This document shows positions 9,135 through 16,311 of a stretch of 52,145 bases of DNA, piece after piece. The stretch is from Endozoicomonas ascidiicola (GTDB lineage: Bacteria; Pseudomonadota; Gammaproteobacteria; Pseudomonadales; Endozoicomonadaceae), in contig NZ_LUTV01000004.1 of NCBI RefSeq assembly GCF_001646945.1, positions 675,647-727,791 on the forward strand. The letters run 5' to 3'. Both the position numbers and the translations under genes were made by a program. Each line of letters opens with the position of its first letter. Within the stretch, counting starts at the first letter, position 1. The notes under the pieces are model-generated. The model was not told the origin of the DNA. It worked only from the letters and a program-made list of their open reading frames with translations, and ran no database searches.

Positions 9135-9599
9135 TTACGCAGACTGCTTCTCAGACTGAGACAAAACCCGGGTTACCACTACACGACACAATTTGTCTGA
9201 TCCACCAGATCTGGCTTTCACCCAGACAAAGCCCACCATGAGGCTAACAATGGCAGACAGTGATAATTGTGCCTCGCTCATCCCAATTAACGACCCAAAC
9301 CAACAGACAAACAGCATCAATAACAACGGAACCAGATACATAAGGAAAGATGCTTTCAGTAAAGCACTTTCAGGAACACCGACCATAATGGAAGCACCGG
9401 CTTTTAATAAACTCTCATCCACATCAGATGAGACCGTTGCTTTGATATAGGAAAGTGCTGATTTATTACTGTACTTTTCTGAAAGGTGCTGACCGCAACC
9501 TTCTCGAACACCACAACTTGAACAACTGGATTGCCTTTGCGTTTCCACCCAGACATAACCATCTTCAAGTGCAACTATTCGACCCTGCTCTTCTACCAT
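9135..9599 (-). CDS. rseC: RseC/MucC family envelope-stress regulator
   Basis: An inner-membrane protein of the RseC/MucC family, a modulator of the sigma-E response and, in E. coli, linked to the reduction of SoxR. From the ATG at 9599 it has 154 residues: MVEEQGRIVALEDGYVWVET, then a cysteine cluster CSSCGVREGCG (about residues 23-33) typical of the family, and two membrane segments in the C-terminal half (around VPESALLKASFLMYLVPLLL and LSLSAIVSLMVGFVWVK). An upstream in-frame start at 9656 would add 19 residues without homology that I recognise. It sits between mucB and mucD, the normal position. Confidence 0.88.
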   Translation of the reverse strand: MVEEQGRIVALEDGYVWVETQRQSSCSSCGVREGCGQHLSEKYSNKSALSYIKATVSSDVDESLLKAGASIMVGVPESALLKASFLMYLVPLLLMLFVCWFGSLIGMSEAQLSLSAIVSLMVGFVWVKARSGGSDKLCRVVVTRVLSQSEKQSA

Positions 9600-9730
9600 T
9601 TTCCATAAGCCTGATATCAATGGGATAAAGCACCCTTCGAGAGTGATGAACACCATCTCTCTCTGCCAGGTTAATTTATAATAAAAAAAAACAGGTACCC
9701 TTCGTCCAGTACTCTTACCGGATCATTACA

Positions 9731-10723
9731 TCAGGGTTGATCAGTGACTGGACGAACAGAAACCGCCACTCGCTCAGCGGTTCCGAGAGGAATGTCACCC
9801 ACAACGGTAACATGATAGTACTGATTATTATCTCGATAGACTTTTGATACCGCCGCCATTGCACCTATCTTTTCAGAGGCCTGACTCAGAACCCTGGAGT
9901 CATCTTCCTCCACAAACACCGAAAAGCTGGCGATTCCATCAGAGTACACTCGGCTAGTCACTTCATGATCACTGACTGGAGAAGCCCTGACCGCCTCGTT
10001 ATCAAGGACAAAACCATCTGGCAGCCAACCTGACTCCCAGCTAAATTGAGCAACGGTTTTATCTGAACCCGACTGGAGGTCTATCGTCTTTGCAGTTTCA
10101 GGAAGCTCTCTCGACAATAAGTTATTTTGCCTTTCTGAGAGTGGCCCTACATTTAAATCGGTAAATTGCAGACGCTCAATGATAACGCCCTGCTCATCAA
10201 CCAACAGCGACTTTAAAAGTAATGCAGAAGCTCTATCTATCCATAACTGATAACCATATCGAAAACGATCTTTGGGCAGTAACAACAGAACATAAGCTTC
10301 TCTGCCGGCAACCCGGTCAACTCCTGCAATTTTGGCCTCATAAAGCTCATTGCCAATATTACCTTGAAATTTACTCACCATGGGAATCAGGGAGCCCCGT
10401 TGAAACTTGGTCACTCCCTCACGACGACTGGAAAAATAAAACTCTTCACCCCTTCGAAGCGCTTCCCTGGGCAACCCATCCAAATACAGGATGCGTTCAC
10501 CTTCTGGTAGCCCACCGCCTTCGGCACGATGAATAATACTGATCCCCTCAAGATGACTTCCCTGCTGGTATACCAGCTCTCCCTGAAAACTGAGTTCCCG
10601 AGAAGATTTAACCATGCTGGCGAGAAGATCTACCCCTTCGGAGGTAGCGTCAGCATAAACAGACTGACAACCAATAAGCCCTGATAACAACAGGGCTCGG
10701 GAAATCCATTGTTTGTATCTCAT
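9731..10723 (-). CDS. mucB: Periplasmic sigma-E regulator MucB/RseB
   Basis: MucB binds the periplasmic part of the anti-sigma factor MucA and protects it from regulated proteolysis. The 330-residue precursor begins with a signal peptide (MRYKQWISRALLLSGLIGC, cleavage near residue 25, VYADA; a Cys at position 19 makes a lipoprotein signal an alternative). Family features include SRELSFQGELVYQQGSHLE near the N-terminus, the lipoprotein-carrier-like beta domain, and a smaller C-terminal domain with WESGWLPDGFVL and the segment YSDGIASFSVFVEE. The start is ATG, three bases after the mucA stop, so the pair is probably translationally coupled. Confidence 0.94.
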   Translation of the reverse strand: MRYKQWISRALLLSGLIGCQSVYADATSEGVDLLASMVKSSRELSFQGELVYQQGSHLEGISIIHRAEGGGLPEGERILYLDGLPREALRRGEEFYFSSRREGVTKFQRGSLIPMVSKFQGNIGNELYEAKIAGVDRVAGREAYVLLLLPKDRFRYGYQLWIDRASALLLKSLLVDEQGVIIERLQFTDLNVGPLSERQNNLLSRELPETAKTIDLQSGSDKTVAQFSWESGWLPDGFVLDNEAVRASPVSDHEVTSRVYSDGIASFSVFVEEDDSRVLSQASEKIGAMAAVSKVYRDNNQYYHVTVVGDIPLGTAERVAVSVRPVTDQP

Positions 10724-10726
10724 AGT

Positions 10727-11437
10727 TTATTGGGTATCGAAACTGGTCAATCTAGCAAAGGGTAAGAGGCTTTGTCCAAGTCCTACGGCTGAGTATTCCG
10801 CATGCTGAAGTGCATAGGCATGAAAGCGCTCCCGCGTTGCCCGGTCGGCAATACTTTGGGCATAGGCCAATTGCTCTGGAGTGACCGTTGCATGCTGCCG
10901 GGAGTTATACCCTGCACGAATTCCTGTTGCGCCGTAACCTGTATTACCACCAGCCTGAGCGAGTTGTAATGGTTGACTGAGTACTGCCTGCTCCCCTGAC
11001 AACGCAAGAGGTTGTGATGCTGGCTCAGGATTCATCATCCGTACACTGATCACCAGTGCTGCAGCGACGGATGCAGCCATAGCCACCTTACCCAGATATT
11101 CCCATCCATTTTTCAACGACACGACAGCTGTAGCACCAGATACAGAATCAGTTACATACTTAGGGGGCTTATCAATAGAAGAGGAAATACCAGATTCATT
11201 TTCAAGTGCTGACATAACCGCACCCGAGATATCCACCTTCGCAAAACGATTTGTCTCATCCCTGATGCCATCACTGATCTGCTGATACCGCCCGGCAAGA
11301 CGTCGCAATTCATCATCATTCTGAAAATCACCGAGCACCCGGTGCAATTCAAGGTCGTTTGCCTGTCCATCAAGAGTTGCAGACAATGATTCTTTCAACC
11401 GTTCTCTGGAACGGTTTTGAGAGTTCTTCTCACTCAC
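10727..11437 (-). CDS. mucA: Anti-sigma-E factor MucA/RseA
   Basis: A single-pass inner-membrane protein whose cytoplasmic N-terminus holds sigma-E (AlgU) inactive until envelope stress triggers its cleavage. The N-terminal domain matches the RseA pattern: RERLKESLSATLDGQANDLE, then ELRRLAGRYQQISDGIRDE. One membrane segment lies at about residues 117-131 (AMAASVAAALVISVRMM), and the periplasmic part ends with RATRERFHAYALQHAEYSA, like the MucB-binding region. At 236 residues it is longer than Pseudomonas MucA; the extra length is mainly between the sigma-binding domain and the membrane. GTG start at 11435-11437 with GGAG 8 bases upstream. Confidence 0.93.
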   Translation of the reverse strand: MSEKNSQNRSRERLKESLSATLDGQANDLELHRVLGDFQNDDELRRLAGRYQQISDGIRDETNRFAKVDISGAVMSALENESGISSSIDKPPKYVTDSVSGATAVVSLKNGWEYLGKVAMAASVAAALVISVRMMNPEPASQPLALSGEQAVLSQPLQLAQAGGNTGYGATGIRAGYNSRQHATVTPEQLAYAQSIADRATRERFHAYALQHAEYSAVGLGQSLLPFARLTSFDTQ

Positions 11438-11490
11438 TGACTAATCTCCGATCCAATCGCCCTTTCAGGCTGCAGAAAAATTAGATTCAT

Positions 11491-12078
11491 TCAACCACCC
11501 TGCCCCAGTAAAGGGCGGATCTCCCGGTCAATGGCTTCCCGGGCTCTGAAAATTCGTGACCTTACGGTACCAACCGGGCAATCCATAACATCAGCAATTT
11601 CTTCATAGCTGAGTCCGTCAAACTCCCTGAGCATCACAGCGGTTCGAAGCTCATCCGGCAACCGCCGTATAACTGAATGAATCACCTGCTCAATCTCATC
11701 ACAATATAGATTGCGCTCTGGCGTATCAACTATGCGCAGGCTGGTTGCGGTTTCCAGAAAGTCCGCATCATGGACGTCGACATCCGACTCAGGCAAGCGA
11801 CGACCTTTAGACACCAGATGATTCTTGGCAGTGTTCACTGCAATTCGATACAACCAGGTGTAAAAAGAGCTGTCACCACGAAACTTATCCAATGCCCGGT
11901 AGGCTTTAATAAATGCTTCCTGAGCGACGTCCTGTACTTCCTGAAAATCATTCACATAACCGCCCACAAGACCAAGAATCCTTTGCTGGTATTTGATCAC
12001 AAGCATGTCATAAGCACGTTTGTCACCCTGCTTGACACGATCGACCAGCTGCTGATCTGAGTCCTGACTATTACCCAT
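11491..12078 (-). CDS. algU: RNA polymerase sigma-E factor AlgU/RpoE
   Basis: An ECF sigma factor for the envelope-stress regulon. The 195-residue protein shows region 2 (DMLVIKYQQRILGLVGGYV... DVAQEAFIKAYRALDKFRG, FYTWLYRIAVNTAKNHL) and region 4 (LPDELRTAVMLREFDGLSYEEIADVMDCPVGTVRSRIFRAREAI split across residues about 140-185), nearly identical in pattern to Pseudomonas AlgU. ATG at 12078 with GGAG 8 bases upstream. It heads the algU-mucA-mucB-rseC-mucD operon and has a sigma-E-type promoter about 80 bases upstream, implying positive self-regulation balanced by MucA. Confidence 0.97.
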   Translation of the reverse strand: MGNSQDSDQQLVDRVKQGDKRAYDMLVIKYQQRILGLVGGYVNDFQEVQDVAQEAFIKAYRALDKFRGDSSFYTWLYRIAVNTAKNHLVSKGRRLPESDVDVHDADFLETATSLRIVDTPERNLYCDEIEQVIHSVIRRLPDELRTAVMLREFDGLSYEEIADVMDCPVGTVRSRIFRAREAIDREIRPLLGQGG

Positions 12079-12646
12079 TCAGACTTCTCCACCAAAACAT
12101 GGCAGGCAAGCCAAAAATGGTACACCCGTACATGAAATAAACTCAGCTATAGATATTGAGACAATCAAAACGATGAAAAGTTCCTGACATTTTCAATTTT
12201 TTACTTTATAAGTCATTTGCCTATGCAGTCCTTTAACCTTTACAGACAATTAGCACTTTTGCACACGATACGATTACCCAGATAGATTTGCATGATATGC
12301 ATCCCAATAGTGCGAACTGCCGTTGTAGAAAATTAATGATCTGAACGATGGCGTGATGAAACTGAAGCTCAGTTACCATCATCGACTCGATAAAAAAACG
12401 CTTTAACATCAACAACGCTACCTTGCATCTTGGCTTGTTTGCGTTCAGGATGCCCGACCATGGTTTTCGAGCTGTTCCCATATGCCTGAAGTCTTAGCAA
12501 CACAGGCTAGCACAGTAATACAGATTACAATTTTTTTCTTACAAATAATATGACGAATCAAGGAACCGAACCTTTAAGGCGAGTCGACCACCAGACACTC
12601 CGCAAGGTGCCTGATCCCTGATCGTAGACAAGACAAGTGAGATTTT
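12079..12646. other. Divergent algU-nadB intergenic region
   Basis: 568 bases between the divergent algU and nadB starts. The algU side holds the sigma-E promoter (12156-12184). On the nadB side the sequence becomes A/T rich around 12525-12555; TTACAA with TAATAT 15 bases later is a weak promoter candidate, and GTGAG lies 6 bases before the nadB ATG. An 82-codon minus-strand open frame (12233-12481) lies upstream of the algU promoter but shows no recognisable protein features. I see no RNA gene or repeat here. Confidence 0.6.
12156..12184 (-). promoter_or_regulatory. Sigma-E-type promoter of algU
   Basis: On the minus strand GGAACTT (plus-strand 12178-12184) is followed after exactly 16 bases by TCTCAA (12156-12161). 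This fits the sigma-E consensus (GGAACTT, 15-17 bases, TCtnA). It would start transcription about 70 bases before the algU ATG, with algU, mucA, mucB, rseC and mucD downstream. Confidence 0.75.
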
Positions 12647-14290
12647 ATGAAGCCTTTTGATTACGACGTAATCATCATTGGCTCAGGCGCTGCAGGCCTG
12701 ACCACCGCCCTGCAACTGCCCGATCATTTTCGCATCGCGCTGTTCAGTAAAGACTCTTTAAGTGCCGGCTCCACTTATTGGGCCCAGGGCGGCGTTGCTG
12801 CGGTACTGGATCAAGTGGGTGACAACGTTGAACAACATATAAAAGACACCTTAATTGCTGGTGCCGGACTCTGCAAAGAAGCGTCTGTCCGACACATCGT
12901 CGAACACGGTCAGTCTTCTATTGAATGGTTAATTAATCAGGGCGTGCCCTTCACTCCGGATCAAGATCAGAACCGCCCTTATGATTACCACTTGACCAGA
13001 GAAGGCGGCCATAGCTCCCGCCGTATTATTCATGCTGACGATGCCACCGGCAAAGCCATCTCAGAAACGCTGATCCAGCAAGTACAAAATAAACTCAACA
13101 TCGATCTCTACCCCTATCACCTCGCTATTGATTTGATCACCACCAGCAAACTGGGCATAGATGACCACCGTTGTGTTGGCGCGTACATGCTGGACTTGAA
13201 AAACGAAGCGATAAAAGTATTCAGAAGTCGTTGTACGGTGATTGCCTCTGGTGGAGCCAGCAAAGCGTACCTTTATACCAGTAATACCGATGGTGCTTCC
13301 GGTGATGGTATTGCCATGGCCTGGCGAGCGGGCTGCCGTGTCGCAAATATGGAGTTCAACCAATTTCACCCGACCTGTCTTTACCACCCTAATGCCAAAT
13401 CATTTCTGATCTCCGAAGCAGTTCGTGGTGAAGGTGGACTATTAAAGCGCCCCGATGGCTCATTGTTTATGAAAAACTATGATCCTCGGGCCGAACTGGC
13501 GCCAAGAGATATTGTAGCCCGGGCCATTGACCATGAAATGAAGCGTCTGGGTGCTGACTGTCTATATCTGGACATCAGCCATAAGCCTGCCGAATTTATT
13601 CGCTCTCATTTTCCAACAATTTATGAACGCTGCCTGGGCTTTGATATCGATATCACCAAAGACCCTATTCCTATTGTCCCCGCTGCCCATTACACCTGTG
13701 GGGGCATCGTCGTTGACGAACACGGTCAGACCGATACCGAAGGGTTGTTCGCCATTGGCGAGTGCAGCTTCACCGGATTACATGGAGCAAATCGTCTTGC
13801 CAGCAATTCATTACTGGAATGTTTTGTCTCAGCCAGCAGTTGCGCCCAAAACATCAGTGATCACTTCCAGCACTATCCGCAACCACCCACTCTGCCCGAC
13901 TGGGATGAAAGCCAGGTTATCGATTCCGATGAGAATGTCGTTATCGCCCACAATTGGGATGAACTCCGTCGCTTTATGTGGGATTACGTCGGCATTGTCA
14001 GAACCGACAAACGTCTACAACGGGCCATGCATCGGGTACGACTGCTGCAGTTTGAGATCCATGAATTCTATAGCAACTTTAAAGTCAGCAACGATCTCAT
14101 TGAACTGCGTAATCTCGCCCTGGTATCCGAACTGATCATCCGTTGCGCCATAGAACGCAAGGAATCCCGAGGCCTGCATTACACACTGGACTATCCGGAA
14201 CTGTCGGAAACAATCAGGGATACCGTGTTGGTTCCGGAGAATTTTCATGCTTCCCAGAAAACAAAACAGGCCCATCCAGTAACAGCCTGA
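12647..14290 (+). CDS. nadB: L-aspartate oxidase
   Basis: NadB oxidises L-aspartate to iminoaspartate with FAD, the first step of NAD synthesis in the cytoplasm. The 547-residue protein has the dinucleotide-binding motif DYDVIIIGSGAAGLTTALQL (residues 5-24), STYWAQGGVAAVL (flavin contact), HTREGGHS-like LTREGGHSSRRIIHADDATG, and the family tail AGIRRSGE-related ARDIVARAI plus ANRLASNSLLECFVS. The C-terminal helical domain ends with RESRGLHYTLDYP-type ERKESRGLHYTLDYPEL. Length is standard. It diverges from algU as in Pseudomonas, and its last 77 bases overlap the converging ygfX gene. Confidence 0.97.
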   Translation: MKPFDYDVIIIGSGAAGLTTALQLPDHFRIALFSKDSLSAGSTYWAQGGVAAVLDQVGDNVEQHIKDTLIAGAGLCKEASVRHIVEHGQSSIEWLINQGVPFTPDQDQNRPYDYHLTREGGHSSRRIIHADDATGKAISETLIQQVQNKLNIDLYPYHLAIDLITTSKLGIDDHRCVGAYMLDLKNEAIKVFRSRCTVIASGGASKAYLYTSNTDGASGDGIAMAWRAGCRVANMEFNQFHPTCLYHPNAKSFLISEAVRGEGGLLKRPDGSLFMKNYDPRAELAPRDIVARAIDHEMKRLGADCLYLDISHKPAEFIRSHFPTIYERCLGFDIDITKDPIPIVPAAHYTCGGIVVDEHGQTDTEGLFAIGECSFTGLHGANRLASNSLLECFVSASSCAQNISDHFQHYPQPPTLPDWDESQVIDSDENVVIAHNWDELRRFMWDYVGIVRTDKRLQRAMHRVRLLQFEIHEFYSNFKVSNDLIELRNLALVSELIIRCAIERKESRGLHYTLDYPELSETIRDTVLVPENFHASQKTKQAHPVTA

Positions 14291-14738
14291 GTCGAAATGC
14301 ATGCAATTCTATTGGATCAGCGCTGTCCGGGAACAATACGAGGTAACAGGAACGCCTGTTACCTTCCGGCTGCAACCTGAAACAAATGAGAAAAGACGTG
14401 ACGACCGCATCACCTTTCGGCCAGGCCCTCAGCCATTGCCCCCCAATGCGTACACGCCATTGATTATCAAACAACCTGATGGCCGACAAACTGTGAGCCT
14501 GATTTAAACAGAGGTATCGACGGTAACCCCAGACCATCAGAACCATAATAAGAAGGGTTAGCAGAAAGGCAGTCAAAAAAGAGAGGGAAGACAGCCATAG
14601 GGCAATCATTGCTGCGATATGGCTGAAAAGACTGATAAGCAAACGGTAACGTGAAGGCTTCAGATGGACTTCACACAATTTGATTGTCTTTTTATATGGC
14701 TGCTTACATAGCCTCGCCCTGGTATCGTCCACGATCAA
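14214..14738 (-). CDS. ygfX: YgfX/CptA-like membrane protein
   Basis: A small inner-membrane protein of the YgfX type, encoded with SdhE in many gammaproteobacteria; the E. coli pair has been described both as a toxin-antitoxin (CptAB) and as part of flavinylation biology, and the role is unsettled. The sequence has the family layout: LKPSRYRL at the N-terminus, two membrane segments (LLISLFSHIAAMIALWLSSL and FLTAFLLTLLIMVLMVWGY), then WRVRIGGQWLRAWPKGDAVV and a tail CYLVLFPDSADPIELHAFRLRL. The start is unsure: TTG at 14738 (35-base overlap with sdhE), an adjacent GTG, or TTG at 14678; no good ribosome binding site is seen. Its 3' end overlaps nadB. Confidence 0.75.
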   Translation of the reverse strand: MIVDDTRARLCKQPYKKTIKLCEVHLKPSRYRLLISLFSHIAAMIALWLSSLSFLTAFLLTLLIMVLMVWGYRRYLCLNQAHSLSAIRLFDNQWRVRIGGQWLRAWPKGDAVVTSFLICFRLQPEGNRRSCYLVLFPDSADPIELHAFRLRLLLDGPVLFSGKHENSPEPTRYP

Positions 14739-14970
14739 GCACCCGGTCTACCATCCTGCTCAATTCAGGGTCTGCAGGGCGATCGCCACTCATAAACCAA
14801 CTGAACAGATCAGGATCTTCGCATTCCAGTAAACGCACATAGGCGAGCTGGTCAGCTTCATTCATTTCCGGCAATGCGTCTCTGGTGAAGGGTTCTAACA
14901 AAACATCCAGTTCCAGCATGCCACGACGACTGCGCCACTGCAGGCACTTCAGTTGATCTTGATCCAGCAT
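14704..14970 (-). CDS. sdhE: FAD assembly factor SdhE
   Basis: SdhE (YgfY/CptB) promotes covalent attachment of FAD to succinate dehydrogenase and fumarate reductase flavoproteins. The frame is open from 15171, overlapping ygfZ, but the ATG at 14970 gives an 88-residue protein of family length. It has LKCLQWRSRRGMLELDVLLE, where the RGxxE motif contacts the flavoprotein, and ECEDPDLFSWFMSGDRP towards the C-terminus. It diverges from ygfZ, as in many gammaproteobacteria, and its last codons overlap ygfX, suggesting a two-gene unit. Its substrates (sdhA, frdA) are not in the window. Confidence 0.93.
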   Translation of the reverse strand: MLDQDQLKCLQWRSRRGMLELDVLLEPFTRDALPEMNEADQLAYVRLLECEDPDLFSWFMSGDRPADPELSRMVDRVLDRGRYQGEAM

Positions 14971-15070
14971 TAGACCATCACTCCACAGAATAATTCTGCG
15001 GACGATTATACCTATTGTTACGGAAAATAATCCTCTATTATTGCCACAAATCCGATAGCAGAGTAATCCG

Positions 15071-16117
15071 ATGAGTTTCGACTGGAAGGCTTTCTTAACA
15101 AAACAAGGTGCACACTTTGATGGCGATGCACTGACCGGCTTTTCTACCCAGCCAGCTTCCCTGAGCAGCAATGCGGTCTCGATACTCAGTGGACACCGTC
15201 TGATCCGAATCTCAGGACCGGATCGCCAGAAATTTCTTCAAGGGCAGATTTCCACTCACATGCTCCAATTACAGCCAATGCAATACAGCACGGGAGTTGC
15301 CTGTACACCAAAAGGCCGGATGTACAGCAGTTTTCATATTATTGATGATGGTGACAGCTATCTGCTGATGCTGAAGTCCGATATTGCTGAATCGTCGGTC
15401 GAAACCCTGAAAAAATACGCCGTCTTTTTTAAAGTGGAACTGACGAATACCCCTGAATTCATTAGCCTTGGGTTCTCGGGTGAAAGTATTCAGTCAATAC
15501 TTCCAGAGATTTTTGCCGGCATGACTTTACCCCGGAAAAATGATGTTATTGCTATCAATGGCGACGGTTATCTCCACGCTATTGCTGGTATCAACCAACG
15601 CTACGGACTATGGCTGAAATCTGAAGCCCTGGAAAAGGTTTGGTCAAGCCTGATCAAAAAACTCACACCTGCCAGTGAAGATTTCTGGAGCCTGCTGAAT
15701 ATTCAATCTGTCATGCCGGAAGTCAGCAGCCACATAATTGAAGAGTACATTCCACAACATCTGAACCTGCCTTCCCTGGGCAGCGTCAGCTTCAAAAAAG
15801 GGTGTTTTACCGGTCAGGAAATCGTCACCAGAATGCAAAATCTGGGTCAGCAGAAGAGCCGGTGTTACCGACTTACACTGCCTGGAAGTGAACAACCAAC
15901 GGTCAATACCAAACTGTTTGATGGTAACGGCAAGCCCGCTGGGGAAATTATTCAGGCAGTCACCAATCCATTTGCTGAGACGATCGAAATGCTTGCCGTC
16001 GTTCGCATTGAAGCCGCCGAAGCCAATCAGATATTTATGACCGCGGATCAAGCAAAGCCGTTGCAGGTTCATGAGATTCCATACCCCATTGACCCCAAAA
16101 AAGAGCTGCAACAATAA
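15071..16117 (+). CDS. ygfZ: YgfZ-family folate-binding protein
   Basis: A tetrahydrofolate-binding protein related to the T-protein of glycine cleavage; in E. coli it supports iron-sulfur cluster enzymes such as MiaB and tRNA modification. The 348-residue product carries the hallmark K-G-C-x-x-G-Q-E motif (KGCFTGQE, with Cys245 the conserved reactive cysteine) and the N-terminal segment RISGPDRQKFLQGQISTHM typical of the family. It diverges from sdhE, a common arrangement. The length is normal. A GC-rich stem follows the stop codon. Confidence 0.93.
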   Translation: MSFDWKAFLTKQGAHFDGDALTGFSTQPASLSSNAVSILSGHRLIRISGPDRQKFLQGQISTHMLQLQPMQYSTGVACTPKGRMYSSFHIIDDGDSYLLMLKSDIAESSVETLKKYAVFFKVELTNTPEFISLGFSGESIQSILPEIFAGMTLPRKNDVIAINGDGYLHAIAGINQRYGLWLKSEALEKVWSSLIKKLTPASEDFWSLLNIQSVMPEVSSHIIEEYIPQHLNLPSLGSVSFKKGCFTGQEIVTRMQNLGQQKSRCYRLTLPGSEQPTVNTKLFDGNGKPAGEIIQAVTNPFAETIEMLAVVRIEAAEANQIFMTADQAKPLQVHEIPYPIDPKKELQQ

Positions 16118-16127
16118 ACCATACAGT

Positions 16128-16145
16128 CGCCCGGCACACCGGGCG
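16128..16145 (+). terminator. Stem-loop after ygfZ
   Basis: CGCCCGG, loop CACA, CCGGGCG, starting 11 bases after the ygfZ stop. The stem is strong but is not followed by a T-run, so it may be a weak terminator or 3'-end stabiliser. Confidence 0.45.
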
Positions 16146-16170
16146 TCGCAGCTTTCAATTAACGTTGTCC

Positions 16171-16198
16171 GTATTCCGTATTCCGTATTCCGTATTCC
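16171..16198. repeat. Tandem heptamer GTATTCC, four copies
   Basis: Four perfect head-to-tail copies of GTATTCC in the spacer between ygfZ and the hybrid kinase gene. Just after it, GGCAACGG occurs twice (about 16229-16257), so the whole spacer is repeat-rich. No gene is affected by its copy number. Confidence 0.95.
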
Positions 16199-16311
16199 GA
16201 AAAAGCTTGAGCCACTCGCGCTTTTGCGGGCAACGGATAACGAATAGCCGGCAACGGTCCCAACGATACTTAAAGGCCTCAGTAAATCTAGACCTTATTT
16301 CGGGACGGTTC

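Noticed and set aside
12233-12481. 82-codon minus-strand frame upstream of algU, possibly an RseD-like leader peptide
   Set aside because: It lies upstream of the sigma-E promoter, so it is not in the leader of that transcript, and its sequence has no recognisable features.
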